Of a DNA stretch of 64,000 nucleotides, positions 30,986-42,638 are shown piece by piece. The DNA is taken from assembly GCA_001414485.1 (NCBI GenBank), contig LLEY01000137.1, positions 1-64,000 on the forward strand. The letters are read 5' to 3'. Under the pieces are notes generated by a model. It made no database searches. It saw nothing but the letters and a program-made list of their open reading frames with translations, and was not told the DNA's origin. The stretch comes from Calycina herbarum. Lineage: Eukaryota; Ascomycota; Leotiomycetes; Helotiales; Pezizellaceae. The position numbers were made by a program, and so were the translations under genes. Positions within the stretch are counted from its first letter, which is position 1. Each line of letters starts with the position of its first letter.

Positions 30986-31716
30986 TACAGAAGGTCCGAG
31001 TCGTTGTCAGAAAGGCGACGAGTGTACCTTGGTGGAACCTCCGGCGTGCTTTCAAGGCTTTCATCATCTGATGTTATTGGTGGTACCATTCCGGCCTTCT
31101 GTAATTTCTTAATTGTGTCTTCAACCTTCTTCATGTTTATGTTTTCCTCGCATGGAGTCTTGCACGGGCACGCTTCCATGAAGACTTTGCTCTGGATTAT
31201 AAGCCTTCTTGCTATATCCAAAGTGAATTCATCTCCTTGTTCTGAACCTTGTGGTCCGACGTAGTTGGGATTTCTGGGAAACATTTAAAAAAACTGGTTG
31301 TTTTTGGAGGGATATTTTAGAGTTTTCTGCGTGTTTGAAAATTTAAGTTGTAGTTTTGGTTCGTGGAAGAGATTTAACAATGATGCTTCGAGTATATATA
31401 CTTTTTTGGGGGTTGTCAATGTTACTCCCGCGCGTGAAAAGTGAGGGATGTGAATCGAAAGTCTTTTGTTATTCATGGAATGGAAAATTATTCCGGTTGC
31501 CAACTGAATGGGAAGGAGTATATCTTGTATATTTTGGAGTCTCTGGAACTAAGACTCCTAAAAATAAAAATAAAGCTATATTAAAGATGGCTTTCTGAAG
31601 TGGTATGCTGAATACCTCTTCTCGAAATTTTCTGCACAAGATCATCACCACCTTTACTCTAGTAGAGAAGATTATATTTGACATCTCATTTTTCTGCCCA
31701 CTTCACGCTCACGACG

Positions 31717-31923
31717 TTACTCCCATGTACCGAAGGTTTGCTCGTCATACAGACCATCAGGATCACTACCAGAACTTCCAGAACCGCCAGAACCCACAGT
31801 TGAAGCACCTGTTTGTGAGGCTCCTGCAGGAACAATTCCGTATCTCCCCATAGTGTCAATGCCACAGTCGGAGCCATTGGTCCAGGGGTTTGTTCTTGTA
31901 AAGTAGATATACGACGACTTCAA
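31717..31923 (-). other. Possible coding fragment (terminal exon?)
   Basis: An open stretch of 68 codons without ATG has protein-like composition: YFTRTNPWTNGSDCGIDTMG, then a Gly/Ser-rich linker and a stop after DEQTFGTWE. It may be the last exon of a gene whose other exons I cannot find, or a relic. Confidence 0.3.
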
Positions 31924-33784
31924 TCCTCTTCAATAGAACAACAACGTAATAAAGATTTATATAAAAAAAGAAAAAGCTCTCTAAGAACTACTTGATTTAA
32001 TTAACTTTGTTGTCTTAAAATCTTGAAAGCAATTTCATTAAGTATGTATACTTTAGATAATAATCCAGTTTCATATATTCTTTACACTCTTGTAACTTTA
32101 TTTACATAATTAAATTTTCTTACAAACGCTTAAAAAGTAATAAACTATATAGCATTTTAATTAACTACTTTACTAATAACAGCAGAGGCAATATGAAAAG
32201 CAACAAGTGAATTCAAGATGTTCTACTAAAGAAGGGCCTGGGAGCCCAGAAAAGAAGATATCGCTCCCTTCAGCGAGCAATGATATCTAGGCAAATTTAC
32301 CCTTCACGAGTACACCATCCTATAACTGTATTCATCGTTGCTGTGAAACTGGGTGTATGTGCCAGCAGGAGGGCTGCAAATAAGCGAATTGCCAAGTAAA
32401 CAAAGTCCAAAGTCCAAAGTCCTCATCCTTCACTTCTGTTATCTTTATCTTTATACCTGGATCCAAAGGGTGTAATTTTTTCTTCTCACAATATTCCTTG
32501 TCGTGCACGTAGATGTCGGAAACGCGACGGGGGTGAATTACTGGCTTCGAGGAAGAGAAGTTCATGCCGTGAAAGTGGACCCGGTACTTGAGGTACTTGA
32601 GGTACCAGCGTATGCAGCGGAGGCGAGAATTAGGCAAGCTTGAGTACAGCGTACAGTTGGCGGGAGACGTTTGCGAAAGTAGATAAAGAGAAGTAACCTT
32701 TTTCGGAAGCTCAAAGCCATCATCCTTCTCTTTCTTTGCCAGGTTAGATTATTCCTAAAGATAATTATTCTCTAAACCAACGAAATATAGAACTCAAGTT
32801 AACTTCTTTCTCTTCTCTCGATTTTCTTGATCTAGGTCTAGATCGTTGAGAAGAAGAAAGATAAATATCAAAACTAGTTAATTCATAGAGAATTCGTTCA
32901 ATAATCTTAATCTCTACTTGTGACGTAATGTTTAGAGCATAAATCAGGGACATTTAAGTAGGCAAAAGAGTATTGAAGTATTGATTGAGATTTGAAAGCT
33001 TCTTGTTTGAAGAGGGTGAGCATGAGGCCTTATATACTGGTGAGCCTGGAGACCCCCCCCCTGTAACCCCACCGAGCTCGAGCTTAGCAGGAGCACGTGA
33101 CAGTATGTGACACGACTATAATAGTAGAGGCAAAGAAGTCAGCTTTAAAGAGGTAGTTCTTATGGAGACTAGCCTTGAAGCAGAACATCGTAGTGAAGTA
33201 GGTTGTTCCGGAGAGGAAAAGGTGTATGACAAGGTCGGTTTCTCGCGACATTCTTCACAATTTTTCTTTCGTTCCTTCTTTACTTATTTCCTCTTATCCA
33301 TCCTTCTTAGCTCCTCATTTGCTTACCTTATTCCCTACTTCGAGCTACAACTCTTCACTACTCTCTCTCAGCATCTCCGCTGAAGATGATCCTCATGCTT
33401 AGGTTCCGGACCCTCAGTTCATCCCTCAAGGGATTATTACTGAACTTTAAGGACAAGATGAGAAGCAAGAAGTGAATTCAAGATATCCCACGCAAAGACA
33501 GCCAGGGAGAAGTATATGTAGGTTTTCGGAGTCACGTGCTACTTCATCCCAGCATGCCTTAGAACGTGTCGTGGATCACCAATCCTAAATCTCAAATATT
33601 GATATATACCCTCGCTTCCTCCATTCCTTCTTTCTACTTTTCTTACTATCATATCTATGATATTATTGTACTCTACGTAGCCATTGTCGCTCTGTACTCG
33701 TACTCGCAAGTAAATCAGTGAGAATTCCGAGAAAGATATATAGTGAGGAGAGACGGAGGAAGGAAAAGCGTGGTAATGTTTGCA

Positions 33785-33814
33785 AGCTACCTAGCTACCT
33801 AGCTACCTAGCTAT
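33785..33814. repeat. Octamer tandem repeat agctacct
   Basis: About 3.5 copies of the 8-bp unit agctacct in direct repetition. Confidence 0.85.
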
Positions 33815-34545
33815 CTCTTCTCTCTACAAAGCCTAATTATTTATTAAGAAAAGTAATGGTAAGAATGTGTGAGAATAGATAAGACGATGATGCATCAAGA
33901 GAGTGAGAGAGTGGGTAACGTAGAGGAAGGGAGAGAGAGAGGGAGGGCTATTTCTAGCGTGGGCAATGGGAGTTGTACCTACTAACTGGGCGGTCTAGTT
34001 GGTAAATTTCATAACTGGTGAGTAATTAACACCAGTACAATAATGTTTGCAAAAGGCCCCGCCGTGATCGTTGCATTGGTGTACCGGCGTTCCAGAAAAA
34101 ATGACTGGCAAAGCTTATCGGTTTTGGATGTGACCACGATTTCAGGGCGCTTAAATATCTATCCAGGGTGTCAGGAGTCTCATGAAAACAGACTTTCCCG
34201 AACCAATAGTTTCCAAAGATTCAGGACACATTATCTTTTAAGTGTATTTTTCCGTTTTTTGTTAATTGTGTTACACGTGTAATGTTAGGGTGTAATTACT
34301 GACGTCCATCGATAGGTACTGTATACACCAAAAATATCAAAGCAGCCAAAAAGAGGCCAAACAAGCCAAACTGGCCTTTTTATTTGGTTTGAGTATCGAG
34401 CAATCCTTACATCTATTCTATTCGTGACCCTTGCGAGCTGCTATTGATAGAATATACAATAGAGAAAAAGCAAGGCAAACATGAAGTGGTAGCAACTGGC
34501 GAATAAAGCATACCAGTTCCTACTTCTTCATGTCTCGAATTATCC

Positions 34546-34846
34546 TTTAGCAATCGGAGGAAATAATTCAATTAGAGATACACCGTTTGATACTGAAAGG
34601 GATCTCTTATAAGAGATGTAGAGTTCGACGAGATTGGTTGCCTTTTTCTTTAGCAATAAGAAGAAAGAGAGGCAACGTTCGATATAGAAAGGAACCTCCG
34701 ATAAAAGTTATAAAGTTCGACAAGATTGCTCGAAATCATCTTCAATAATTGGAAGAAAACTTTTTATTGAAGATTTAACATTTGATTCTAGGACCGGGAG
34801 GAGAACATCTAGTAGGAGATGTGATTTCGTTAGATAGAGTAATGTT
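34546..34846. repeat. Degenerate tandem repeat, about 92-102 bp period, 3 copies
   Basis: Copies begin near 34546, 34648 and 34740 with tttagcaat.gga.gaaa or ttcaataattggaagaaa. They share later blocks such as gttcga...aaag..cct...ata.gag/aaagtt.ta.agttcgac.agattg. Divergence is high, so the duplication is old. It is non-coding. Confidence 0.55.
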
Positions 34847-35193
34847 TGGTTAAGAGGTTTAGTCATTGCTAGTGAGCACCCTTGACTTTACTGCACCAGA
34901 TAGCTTAAGAAAGTAGAGTTATTAGTCTAAAAGATTCAAGAAATCGAGTTCCTCATTCTTCATAACTTTCAGTTTTGATCTTAAATGGGTGACCCACACC
35001 AACGACCAACGGGCCAACTCTCTTATTATTCACCTTCAACCAAGCCACACAAACTCATCTACAACTCAATTTGAACAGCACTGCCACACTTCACCTTTAC
35101 TTCCAAAACAAACCTCGCCAACCCTAGACTTTTTAGTCGACTTCACCTTCAACACCAACCGCAATCTACTCCAAAGCATCACCTCAACACAAA

Positions 35194-35769
35194 ATGACAA
35201 AGCGCCCCCCAAAATCAAAACCAAAACCTCCTCCTCCCCTCCCGCCAAGCCCCAGAGTCCCATTCAAAGTCCTCCTCAAAGCCCTCTACCGCACCGAATT
35301 CGAGCGAACCTACCATACCCACCCTACAAACCCCATCCCCGTCGCCCCCGGCTCAAAACAAAAACTGAAGTTCCAAGTCGGATGTCCCGATCTAAGCTCC
35401 CACGGCGACGGCTACAACCGAATAACCCAACGACTAAACTACCTCCTCGCCCTAGAAGTCATTCATGTCAAAGAACTCACTTTCGAGAAAGAGGATATCA
35501 AAGAGAGGATCGCGTGGAGTTTGGACGAGGTACATGCGGGGAGTCTCAACGAAGCGATCGAGGAGTTGAGGCAGGTTTGGGAATGGGAGAAGCGATGTAT
35601 GAATGATCCGAGGATGAGGGAGTGGTGCAGGGAGAAGAGATATCCTTATGTTGGGGAGGTGGTGTTTGGGGAGGAGAAGGGAGATCCGGGGTATAAGGCT
35701 AGGTTTGGGTGGTTTAGGAGGCTTTGGAGGGAGGCTGTTTCAAGAGGGGGGAGGGAGTTGTATACATAG
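35194..35769 (+). CDS. Hypothetical protein, 191 aa
   Basis: Single exon, ATG at 35194. Not recognised. The N-terminus is a Lys/Pro tract (about residues 1-23). Then comes a compact region with VPFKVLLKALYRTEFERTY and LNYLLALEVIHVKELTFEKE, followed by a helix-rich, strongly charged segment (IEELRQVWEWEKRCM) and a Trp/Arg-rich C-terminus (RFGWFRRLWREAVSRGGREL). There is no signal peptide or transmembrane helix. Alternation of charged and aromatic residues suggests a folded nuclear or cytosolic protein. A longer frame on the same strand (34989-35606) is a shadow with Pro/Ser/Thr-rich nonsense composition. Confidence 0.65.
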   Translation: MTKRPPKSKPKPPPPLPPSPRVPFKVLLKALYRTEFERTYHTHPTNPIPVAPGSKQKLKFQVGCPDLSSHGDGYNRITQRLNYLLALEVIHVKELTFEKEDIKERIAWSLDEVHAGSLNEAIEELRQVWEWEKRCMNDPRMREWCREKRYPYVGEVVFGEEKGDPGYKARFGWFRRLWREAVSRGGRELYT

Positions 35770-36573
35770 AGTTTTTCGAAGTCTTCTCGATGAGAATAGG
35801 ATGCAAAGAACTGAAATTTGGGTGGTGTAAGGGATAGGCATTTGAGAACATTGGGTTTTCCTGATAATTTACCAGCTACTCTGGGATGAAAAATATGAGC
35901 AGTCTGTTTTCATCATATCTTATCTATGACTTAGTGTCGTGAATAATGAGGAAGACAGCGCCGACGTCCTTTGTTCTAAGCGACACACCTCAAATCAACC
36001 CCTCAGAGTACAACTTCCAGAGTATCCCAAGTCCACTTAAAATAATCGTTATGTATAGGTTTAATTCCAAGCTCAGCTAAGAAAAACCAACATATCCCAA
36101 AATTGCTTCTCAGATCATCTCTCTCCCATTCCTCCCAATCATCCCCTTCACCGCAAAGACTCACCAGGGGGTGCCATTCGTAGGGCACCACGAAAAATAA
36201 TAGTAGCAAGCCAAACCACACTAGCTCCACGCAAAAAAAAAATAAGATGACTGTAAGATTGCTCTATCAACTTCATAATAGTAGGTTAGAACTATTAAAA
36301 TTAAGTCGCGTTGTGAAACAAATCAAAGTAGTAAACGTCCATTTTGGGTGTGAAGTGTCCCACCAATGAATGCCTGGTGGAACCAATCACCTTTTGACCC
36401 AGCTCAACATCGATTCTCGATTCCAAATCAGCATACTCCTCGAAAATATAATGTACCTATTTAGTTAACCTAGGAATAACACAATATTGGTGGTTTTCAG
36501 CTATTCCCAGGTAACTCAAAATTCTAGAAAGTCCACACGACTAAAATTCTAGAGAGGTCTCTACGGAGGACGC
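35770..36573. other. Intergenic, nothing recognised
   Basis: A 75-codon minus frame at 36003-36230 is hydrophobic and Trp-rich but has no recognisable domain. It may be chance. Confidence 0.35.
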
Positions 36574-36825
36574 GGTTAAAAGTATAGGCGATTCAGGCTT
36601 TGGTACCCTGTAATGCCCTGAAAGCTTCCGATTAGCCAGCCTCCCTGTAGAAGGCGTCGATGCCCTGAAGCTATGAGCTAAGCGAACCTATAAAAACACG
36701 ATTTGCCCTAAAATATAGGGAAGGTCTACAGCGCTCGTATACCACGGGCGCGGGCAATATTGCTACTTCAGGGCACTTTACAGAGCATTACAGGCTACAA
36801 GCCTGAATCGCCTATACTTTTGACC
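36574..36825. mobile_element. MITE-like inverted-repeat element, 252 bp
   Basis: Left arm ggttaaaagtataggcgatt and right arm (read inward) ggtcaaaagtataggcgatt differ at one base. Similarity continues for about 45 bp through ccctgtaatgccctgaaag / cctgtaatgctctgtaaag. The inside is GC-rich and non-coding. A clear target duplication is not visible. Confidence 0.6.
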
Positions 36826-36837
36826 TCACGTCAGTAC

Positions 36838-37010
36838 GGAGTACCCTGAAATCTCCCGAAGGCTTCTGATTCATCCTCCCTGTAAGAGGGCTGAAGCCAC
36901 AGCGATAAGCGCGCCCACAGGAAGCCATCGGCTCCAGTTTAAGGCCCACTGAAGCACAGCGCTCTTTCCAGATCCCAGCTTCAGCACAACATTACAAGCG
37001 CCCCCTATCT
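36838..37010. repeat. Diverged second copy of the MITE interior
   Basis: accctgaaatctcccgaagg, cttctgattc, cctccctgtaagagg, ctgaagcca and gataagcgcgcc follow the same order as accctgtaatgccctgaaag, cttccgatta, cctccctgtagaagg, ctgaagcta and gctaagcgaacc in the neighbouring element. Confidence 0.5.
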
Positions 37011-38007
37011 CAAACCTGTCACAGCACTCCCATCGCGATGAATTCCAACTTCATAATCTAAAAGTATTTCCGAAACTACACTCTAAGATCAACAAACTTT
37101 CTCGATGCAAATAACTAGTTGAACCTAACTTGAACAGCGCAGGTGAAAGAAAGAATTCCACAATTCCAAGGAAAATATATCTATTCCTAGCTCCCGGTGG
37201 ACAGAATAGTTGGCAGTAATTAGCGACCCTACGAAACCGGCAACGTGTGAACAACAGCACGTAGAAAATTTGTAAAAATAGATGGAAAATACGGGAGGAT
37301 GCGTGGAGTGCTAATTAACTGTAATCACGCCTCTTAGAAGGTTTTAGTAGGGCTGCGTTGGGTTATATGTGTTACAGACTGTCTTAGGGAGGACCTAATT
37401 ATGGCCACTTATTTTGTCCACCGGGAGCTTAGGTAACCAACGAATAGCCAAAACACAAAACACAACCATTCGAAAAACCCCAGCTATTGGTAAGTGACCT
37501 ACAAATATCCACAACCACTCAATGTCTCACTCCTCACTGCTGAGATTGGAAAAGAGTATAAGTTAATTATGTTAAAATTCATTATGTATTTATATTAAAT
37601 TATCTACATGCTCATCTTCTCACTTCTATGTAAAGCTTTTTATTTAATTCCTTCTGTTGTTTCCTATCCATCCCTGAAATCCCAGACACCAAAAATACGC
37701 CGAATTGCAAATTGGTTTTCCCATTTTTTCCCGGCGCCATGCTGTGAATGATGATAAATTGTTGATTGATTGGTAATAAATTTGGAGATAAATGATGAAA
37801 TTTTGAATAGTTTTGTCGTTGGTGGGTGGATCTACCAGACGTCTAGGTATGAGATTGCTGTGTTGTCTGTTGAGGAATGAATCGACGTCGTGTCGGTGGA
37901 TAAAATTATTGTATCGTCGTCATGATATCCCATTAGTGTTTCGTCTTTGAGCCCTAAAGATGACCCGTCGGTGTGCGTCCTTCAAACTTTGACGCGTATG
38001 TGTTTTT
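37011..38007. other. Intergenic, nothing recognised apart from two palindrome relics
   Basis: Contains taggtaaccaacgaatagcc (about 37430-37449) and agctattggtaagtgaccta (37482-37501), degenerate members of the palindrome family found at 44478-45002. No gene is seen. Confidence 0.4.
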
Positions 38008-39310
38008 TCACCTCCCCCGTCCAGCCTTCTCTTCCAACTCCACAATAGTCATCTCAACGGCCCTCCTCTCCTCCTCCGTCTTCTTAATTAACTCGGCACG
38101 ATGTTCTTGTCCTGATATAACTCTGTCTTCCATTAATTTCTGCGCGCGAGGTGGTTGAGGTGCGGATTTTGGAGGGCTGTGGTTGGTGATTGGGGTTTTT
38201 AGGTAGTCTGTTGTTGAGCCTGTTTGTTTTGTTTGATCGGCTTCGGGTTCTTCGTCGTCGTCGTCGTCGTCGTCGTCGTCGGCATCTTCTGAGGGGTCGA
38301 AATTTTTAAGGTTTGGGGAGAGGATGGTATTATCGGTTGGCCAGTCGAGGGTTTGGTCGACGAGACGCCACTCTTGGGTTGCTTCGTCGAAATGGTGCCT
38401 AAATTCTGTTAGTTGGAGAATGAATGAATATTGAAAGGATGTCCTACCCTTCAAAAGTTGTAAGCGTCAGAGCTTTTTGTGTATACTCTTCTTCTAGAAG
38501 ATCTTTATAGCCATTTGGAATCTTGGCTGCTACGCCTTCGAAAAATGTATCTCTCAACGGGAAAAGTTCGTAATTCTGGAAGCTGTTAGTGGTCGTAAAC
38601 TTGCAGACTAGTGGGAAGAGTCTTACATAAAATTCATGCCCATCTTTGCATTCATAGATATCTCTTTCCGCGTTATGTCTTACTGAGGTAATATCGATGA
38701 AGAGTCCGCTTGTCATATCCACCCATCGAGCATCAATGACATTCAGATTGTCGCTCTGGCTTCCATTGACGTAGTAGGGGTTGATCTCAAGCATATACTC
38801 TCTACCATCTGGTATGCGTGGTGTTTGATAATGGTATGTTGTCATGTTGTAGAAAGATGCGAGGTAGCTCATTGTAGATTCCGATACTTGAACATCTGAA
38901 TCGGAGTCCCAAGGGAGAATCTACACCGCAATTATTAGTCTGATATAAGTCTAGCTGAGTATTAAGAAGAATCGTACCTTACGATTCCACCACCAACCTA
39001 GTAAAGTGCCGTGCACCAGCCATGTTTCGACACCAATATCTGCCATCGTAGCGAGATATGTTTGAATGAGGTTTGTTAGAGCCTCTCTTCGGTCCCGGTA
39101 TCCCAATTGGTGATCGGCGTATCTTCCATCGTAATGTGGATGGAATGTACTCTCGTGGAAAAACTTCCCCACAGGATCACCAGCTTTGCCACTCATATCT
39201 TTGTGTATCCTTGCCGGTCGAGTGTGGAAGCCAGCGTCTTTTTGTTGAAGGGGTAACGCCAATGACACCGAGAGAAGTGCCGGAAGAGAACATAGTAACG
39301 ATAAACGCAT
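38008..39310 (-). CDS. LicD-family protein, probably secretory pathway, 381 aa, 4 exons
   Basis: Exons 38978-39310, 38627-38920, 38448-38575 and 38008-38398 splice in frame (introns 57, 51 and 49 bp). The N-terminus MRLSLLCSLPALLSVSLALP is a signal peptide. The domain reads TWLVHGTLLGWWWNRK, then LPWDSDSDVQ (residues 113-122, the metal-binding Asp cluster), MLEINPYY, GLFIDITSV, YELFPLRDTFFEGV and a C-terminal LVDQTLDWP. LicD/fukutin-type enzymes transfer phospho-sugars or phosphocholine; fungal members are linked to mannosyl-phosphorylation of glycans (MNN4-like). The last 110 residues are low-complexity, with an Asp run and a Glu/Lys-rich helix. Substrate specificity is unknown. Confidence 0.88.
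38251..38283. repeat. Trinucleotide (GTC)n microsatellite coding poly-Asp
   Basis: Runs of cgt on the plus strand, read as GAC codons on the minus strand, give a stretch of nine Asp in the LicD-family protein tail. Length polymorphism is likely. Confidence 0.9.
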
Positions 39311-42300
39311 TGTGATAGTGGGAAAGTTGGACAGTGTTCTACTCGTGTAACCCCTCTCTTTGAATGTTCTACTTCGTGATGACGTCCAATATGATCGTTA
39401 AGTGATGGGAATAAAGTTAAATAAAGTAGTGGGCAGTCAATGCCAAAGAAGCGAAGTGTACTTTAAATGAGAGAAAACAGAAGTGAGTTCTATAAAAAGT
39501 GATGGTGCTAGAATCTACGTATGTAAAAATTAGCGCCTGAACCAACAGATGGAAAGGGCAGGGTAAAACCCGTACCTTATTATAAACGATGAGTGGTTGA
39601 ACTTTATTGAAAAAGGAACGTGGTAGCGAAGTACAGAAAAAAAAGCCACAAAAAAGCTCAGCTTAGGCAAGAAAGGAGTGTCGTGTGATGCAAGTGCGAA
39701 AAAGAGAATTGAATGATGGAGGATGGAGAGAAAATGGAGGGATCTGGGGTAGTAGTATGGGCTGCAACCGCGTGGCTTGAGCCACCCCTGGACGCGGGAT
39801 GAAAGTTGGGACGACCAAGGAAAGCCAAGCGGCCCCCCTGAAGAATTGAGAGAAATGGACCACACAGCAGCCATGGCGCAAGCGAGCACGCAAATGATGG
39901 TTGTTTTGAGCGCTCAGCAGTGTTACAGGACCTGCGCTTCCGTGATCCGTCCAAACACTGTTGCGCTACTCAAGGTATCGAGAGGTGAGATTGAGGAAAG
40001 AGAAGTTGTTGTGATGGAAAAGAACAGTCAGCATAGTCGGTGTCGGTGTTTCTCTCCAACAAAAGAAGAACCCACTCCGTGTCTATGTAGAACAATTTCC
40101 GCGGTGTATTCTCATTCGAATTTTCTCTTGGGTAGCGGTTGTTTTTCTCCAATCCAAAGGACAACATTAATCTCAACCACAAGGTCCATCTTGGAATTCG
40201 CCTATCAAATCATAAAATCAAAACACAGGCAATTTGCAGCGTACCAGCAAGAAATCGATGTTGTCAGCCAAGTCGTGGTCCCAACTCAGCAGGGAGAGAT
40301 GCTGCGCTGCTTGGATTCTCCCTGGCCATTCATTCACTCCTTCTTGACGTGTGGTCGATGCGAATGGTCACGATGCGGGATGCCATCTGATGTCCAATCC
40401 GAGCTCAATGACAGTCTAAATTTACTGCGACAGCTGACGTGGCAAAGTGACAGGCGTTGGGAGGTGTCCCCAGGAAAATCCAATGAGAATCAAGCTTTCG
40501 CCAAGCCCTTGGCAAAGCTTGGTTGCGCCAGAGCCGTTATGGAATCCCTTCCCCGTCATCCAGAAAAGGGTCAAGGCATGACAGCCTGTCAAATTTGCCA
40601 AAGGAAGATGAAGGAATACGAATCGTTCAGGCTGATGAGTTTTCCTGTCATATTGGCTTTCGTAGAGCCATCGAGACACTGATCTAGATTCTAATTGACA
40701 TTACACGAAAATTAATATCCGGCTCGGGACGATGAGAGAAAGGAGAAATACGAGGTACCGGGTCTTTCGGGAGGTGTGAAAGCGAATTTACTCAAGACAG
40801 GTCCGAAGCATTCAATCTGACGACAGATTTATGCTGCCTCACGAACAGCGATTCCCCGGCAGAGAAACTCGAGCTCTAACAATGACGAGGGGAACTAGAG
40901 ACACAGATCGCTCTTTTTTATCCACGTCTCCAAAACAACTATTAATAGGCTGGAAAACAGACGAATTGATGGGGATCCAAGTTTGAAGTCGTCTGGATCC
41001 GTGTGGAGAAGGTCAACTCTTGTGCCAGGCCTTTTGACAAGCTGGGGTTAGGCACGTGACCGTTGGTTATCACGAAAATCTGACAGCCATGAGGTTTCAG
41101 CGTCTCCTGAAACACGGAACGGATCCATCCCATCATTGTTTTTCTGGGTTCTGCCAGCCTTGCCCAGCTTTGCCACATGGTCTTCCTCGGTTTGGACGTT
41201 ACGGGTCTGCTTGAGCTTTGGACGATCAAACTACCTTCACTCTTATCTTTTCAAATGAGGAAAACCAAGCTCTCGGAACCTGGGACGGAGTAAACAACGG
41301 GATATATCCTAGAGGGATAATACTTGGCTCTTTCCTTTCTCTTGATTTCATTTTCATTTCGTCATTTGAGAACTCGGATGTGTTTCTGTATGGACGATTT
41401 ACTCCATGGATGCTGAATTGTGAGATCGACGATTTGCCTTTAGGAACAAAGAACATCCCGAGACGACCGAAGAGAATTTTTTATTTTCTTGCATATGGAT
41501 ATTTCTCTTCCGCATGGACTGCGTGATGGATTTTTCTTTTCCTGTTTATCATTGGAATTGTCGTTTTATTTCTTCTTTGATTCCATCGGGTTCTGTTCTT
41601 CGATGCTGTTTCGCGGGAAGTCACGAAGGACTCTGTCCAGAGCTTCCGATCGTTGAAGCCTTCAAGACGAAATTTTCCTGTGCTTGGACTCAAATCCTTG
41701 GGACGCTGGAACAACCATCCCCAGAAGTTTTGGGGCTCGCAAATTGAGTCGCAATATCAAAGGATCGAAATTTCATCGTCTTTTTACGAATTAGTTGCAT
41801 GTCGCGTTTATGGTGCACCGTCTTGGTGCTGACTCCTGAGAGCATCCCCGGAATCAACCTCTCCTAAGCTGCCGCTCGGGAAAATGTATGCTGTGGGAAG
41901 TGGAAAATAAGGCATCGCTACGTGCTCGTGGAGTGTCCCAACGATGTCGTTCGCATCGTATTCCCAACATGGGGTGGGGATCCCAAGAGATTCGTACAAG
42001 TGTACTATACTATACTATATGTAACCTCTATTGCTGTGTTTCGAAGAAAATCTAGGAGTCTCTGCATTTCAATTGCTCAGCATCTTTTCCGGAAAACCTT
42101 TGGTGTTTACCTATAGAATCATAGAGACACCCACCGAAATCGGGTCAACCCAGGTCTCCCCACTTTTGATAGGATCCCCGATAAGAAAATTTCTCCAGCC
42201 TCGACACAGTCACAAGAGGGGTCGAGTCACTCCAAACGTCGTTTTTTGAATCCTCCGTTCTTTGAATCCTCCAATTTTCACTCTACCTACCGTCTCGACA

Positions 42301-42638
42301 GTGCGCTCCTTTACAAGTACGACTCTACCTAATTCTCGGGGAAATGCATCATTCGAGTAGTATCAATTTCCGTCCGATCCAGGTAATCAACCTGCGCCCA
42401 CATAGGCAATGAACCGGTGGCCAAGCTGTTCAACAAGGATGCCATCCAACCTTACACGAGTACGAGTATAAGTACAATGAGAGGAGATGGTCTTCTACAT
42501 TGCATGCTAGTGCCTGAGATTATACGGTTACACTTGATCAGGATAATGCCTGCGAAAGAATCTTGCTTTTACCCTTAACATTCTCTCTTCACAAGAACAT
42601 GTATTGTTCTATTGACTCATTGCTAATTTTGCTGTAGG
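39311..42638. other. 3.3-kb region between divergent genes, no convincing gene
   Basis: The longest frame (39855-40682 plus, 275 codons from an ATG) is listed separately with low confidence. Several shorter overlapping frames look non-coding. GC content is normal. The last 20 bp (branch-like tgctaat and gctgtag at 42620-42637) look like the 3' end of a 5'-UTR intron directly before the permease ATG. Confidence 0.4.
39855..40682 (+). other. Long ORF of doubtful coding status, 275 codons
   Basis: Open from an ATG at 39855 to TGA, with the frame open further upstream. The translation is rich in Cys, Arg, Ser and Gln, without recognisable domains, signal or helices. A second long frame overlaps on the opposite strand (39530-39954). 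It could be a lineage-specific gene or chance. Confidence 0.25.

Larger units (their letters stand above)
29603..31284 (-). pseudogene. Small unknown gene interrupted by a mariner insertion
   Basis: The 5' part (31284-30986, ATG at 31284) and 3' part (29675-29603, TGA) are separated by a 1308-bp element plus one copy of the duplicated TA. Removing these leaves one continuous frame of 123 codons plus stop, so the insertion split an ORF at a TA in a Leu-Tyr-Thr context. With the element in place the frame runs into the terminal repeat and stops at 30937. The protein is unknown: it contains a Cys-rich CPCKTPCEE segment, a MKKVEDTIKKLQKAGMVPP helix and an acidic SDDE stretch. It could also be an intergenic ORF, but exact frame restoration favours a gene. 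Confidence 0.6.
31285..35193. other. 3.9-kb gene-poor, AT-rich region
   Basis: Apart from the fragment at 31717-31923 and the repeats listed separately, no gene is supported. Short frames at 32332-32637 and 33162-33383 show no recognisable domains. The sequence contains simple repeats (for example gagaga at 33930-33945). Confidence 0.45.

Noticed and set aside
34989..35606. 205-codon frame overlapping the 191-aa gene
   Set aside because: It is the shadow of the gene at 35194 in another frame and has Thr/Ser/Pro-rich nonsense composition.
39777..40682. 301-codon frame as a firm gene
   Set aside because: Its first codons lack an ATG, the composition is unusual and a long frame overlaps on the other strand. 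Kept only as a doubtful ORF from 39855.
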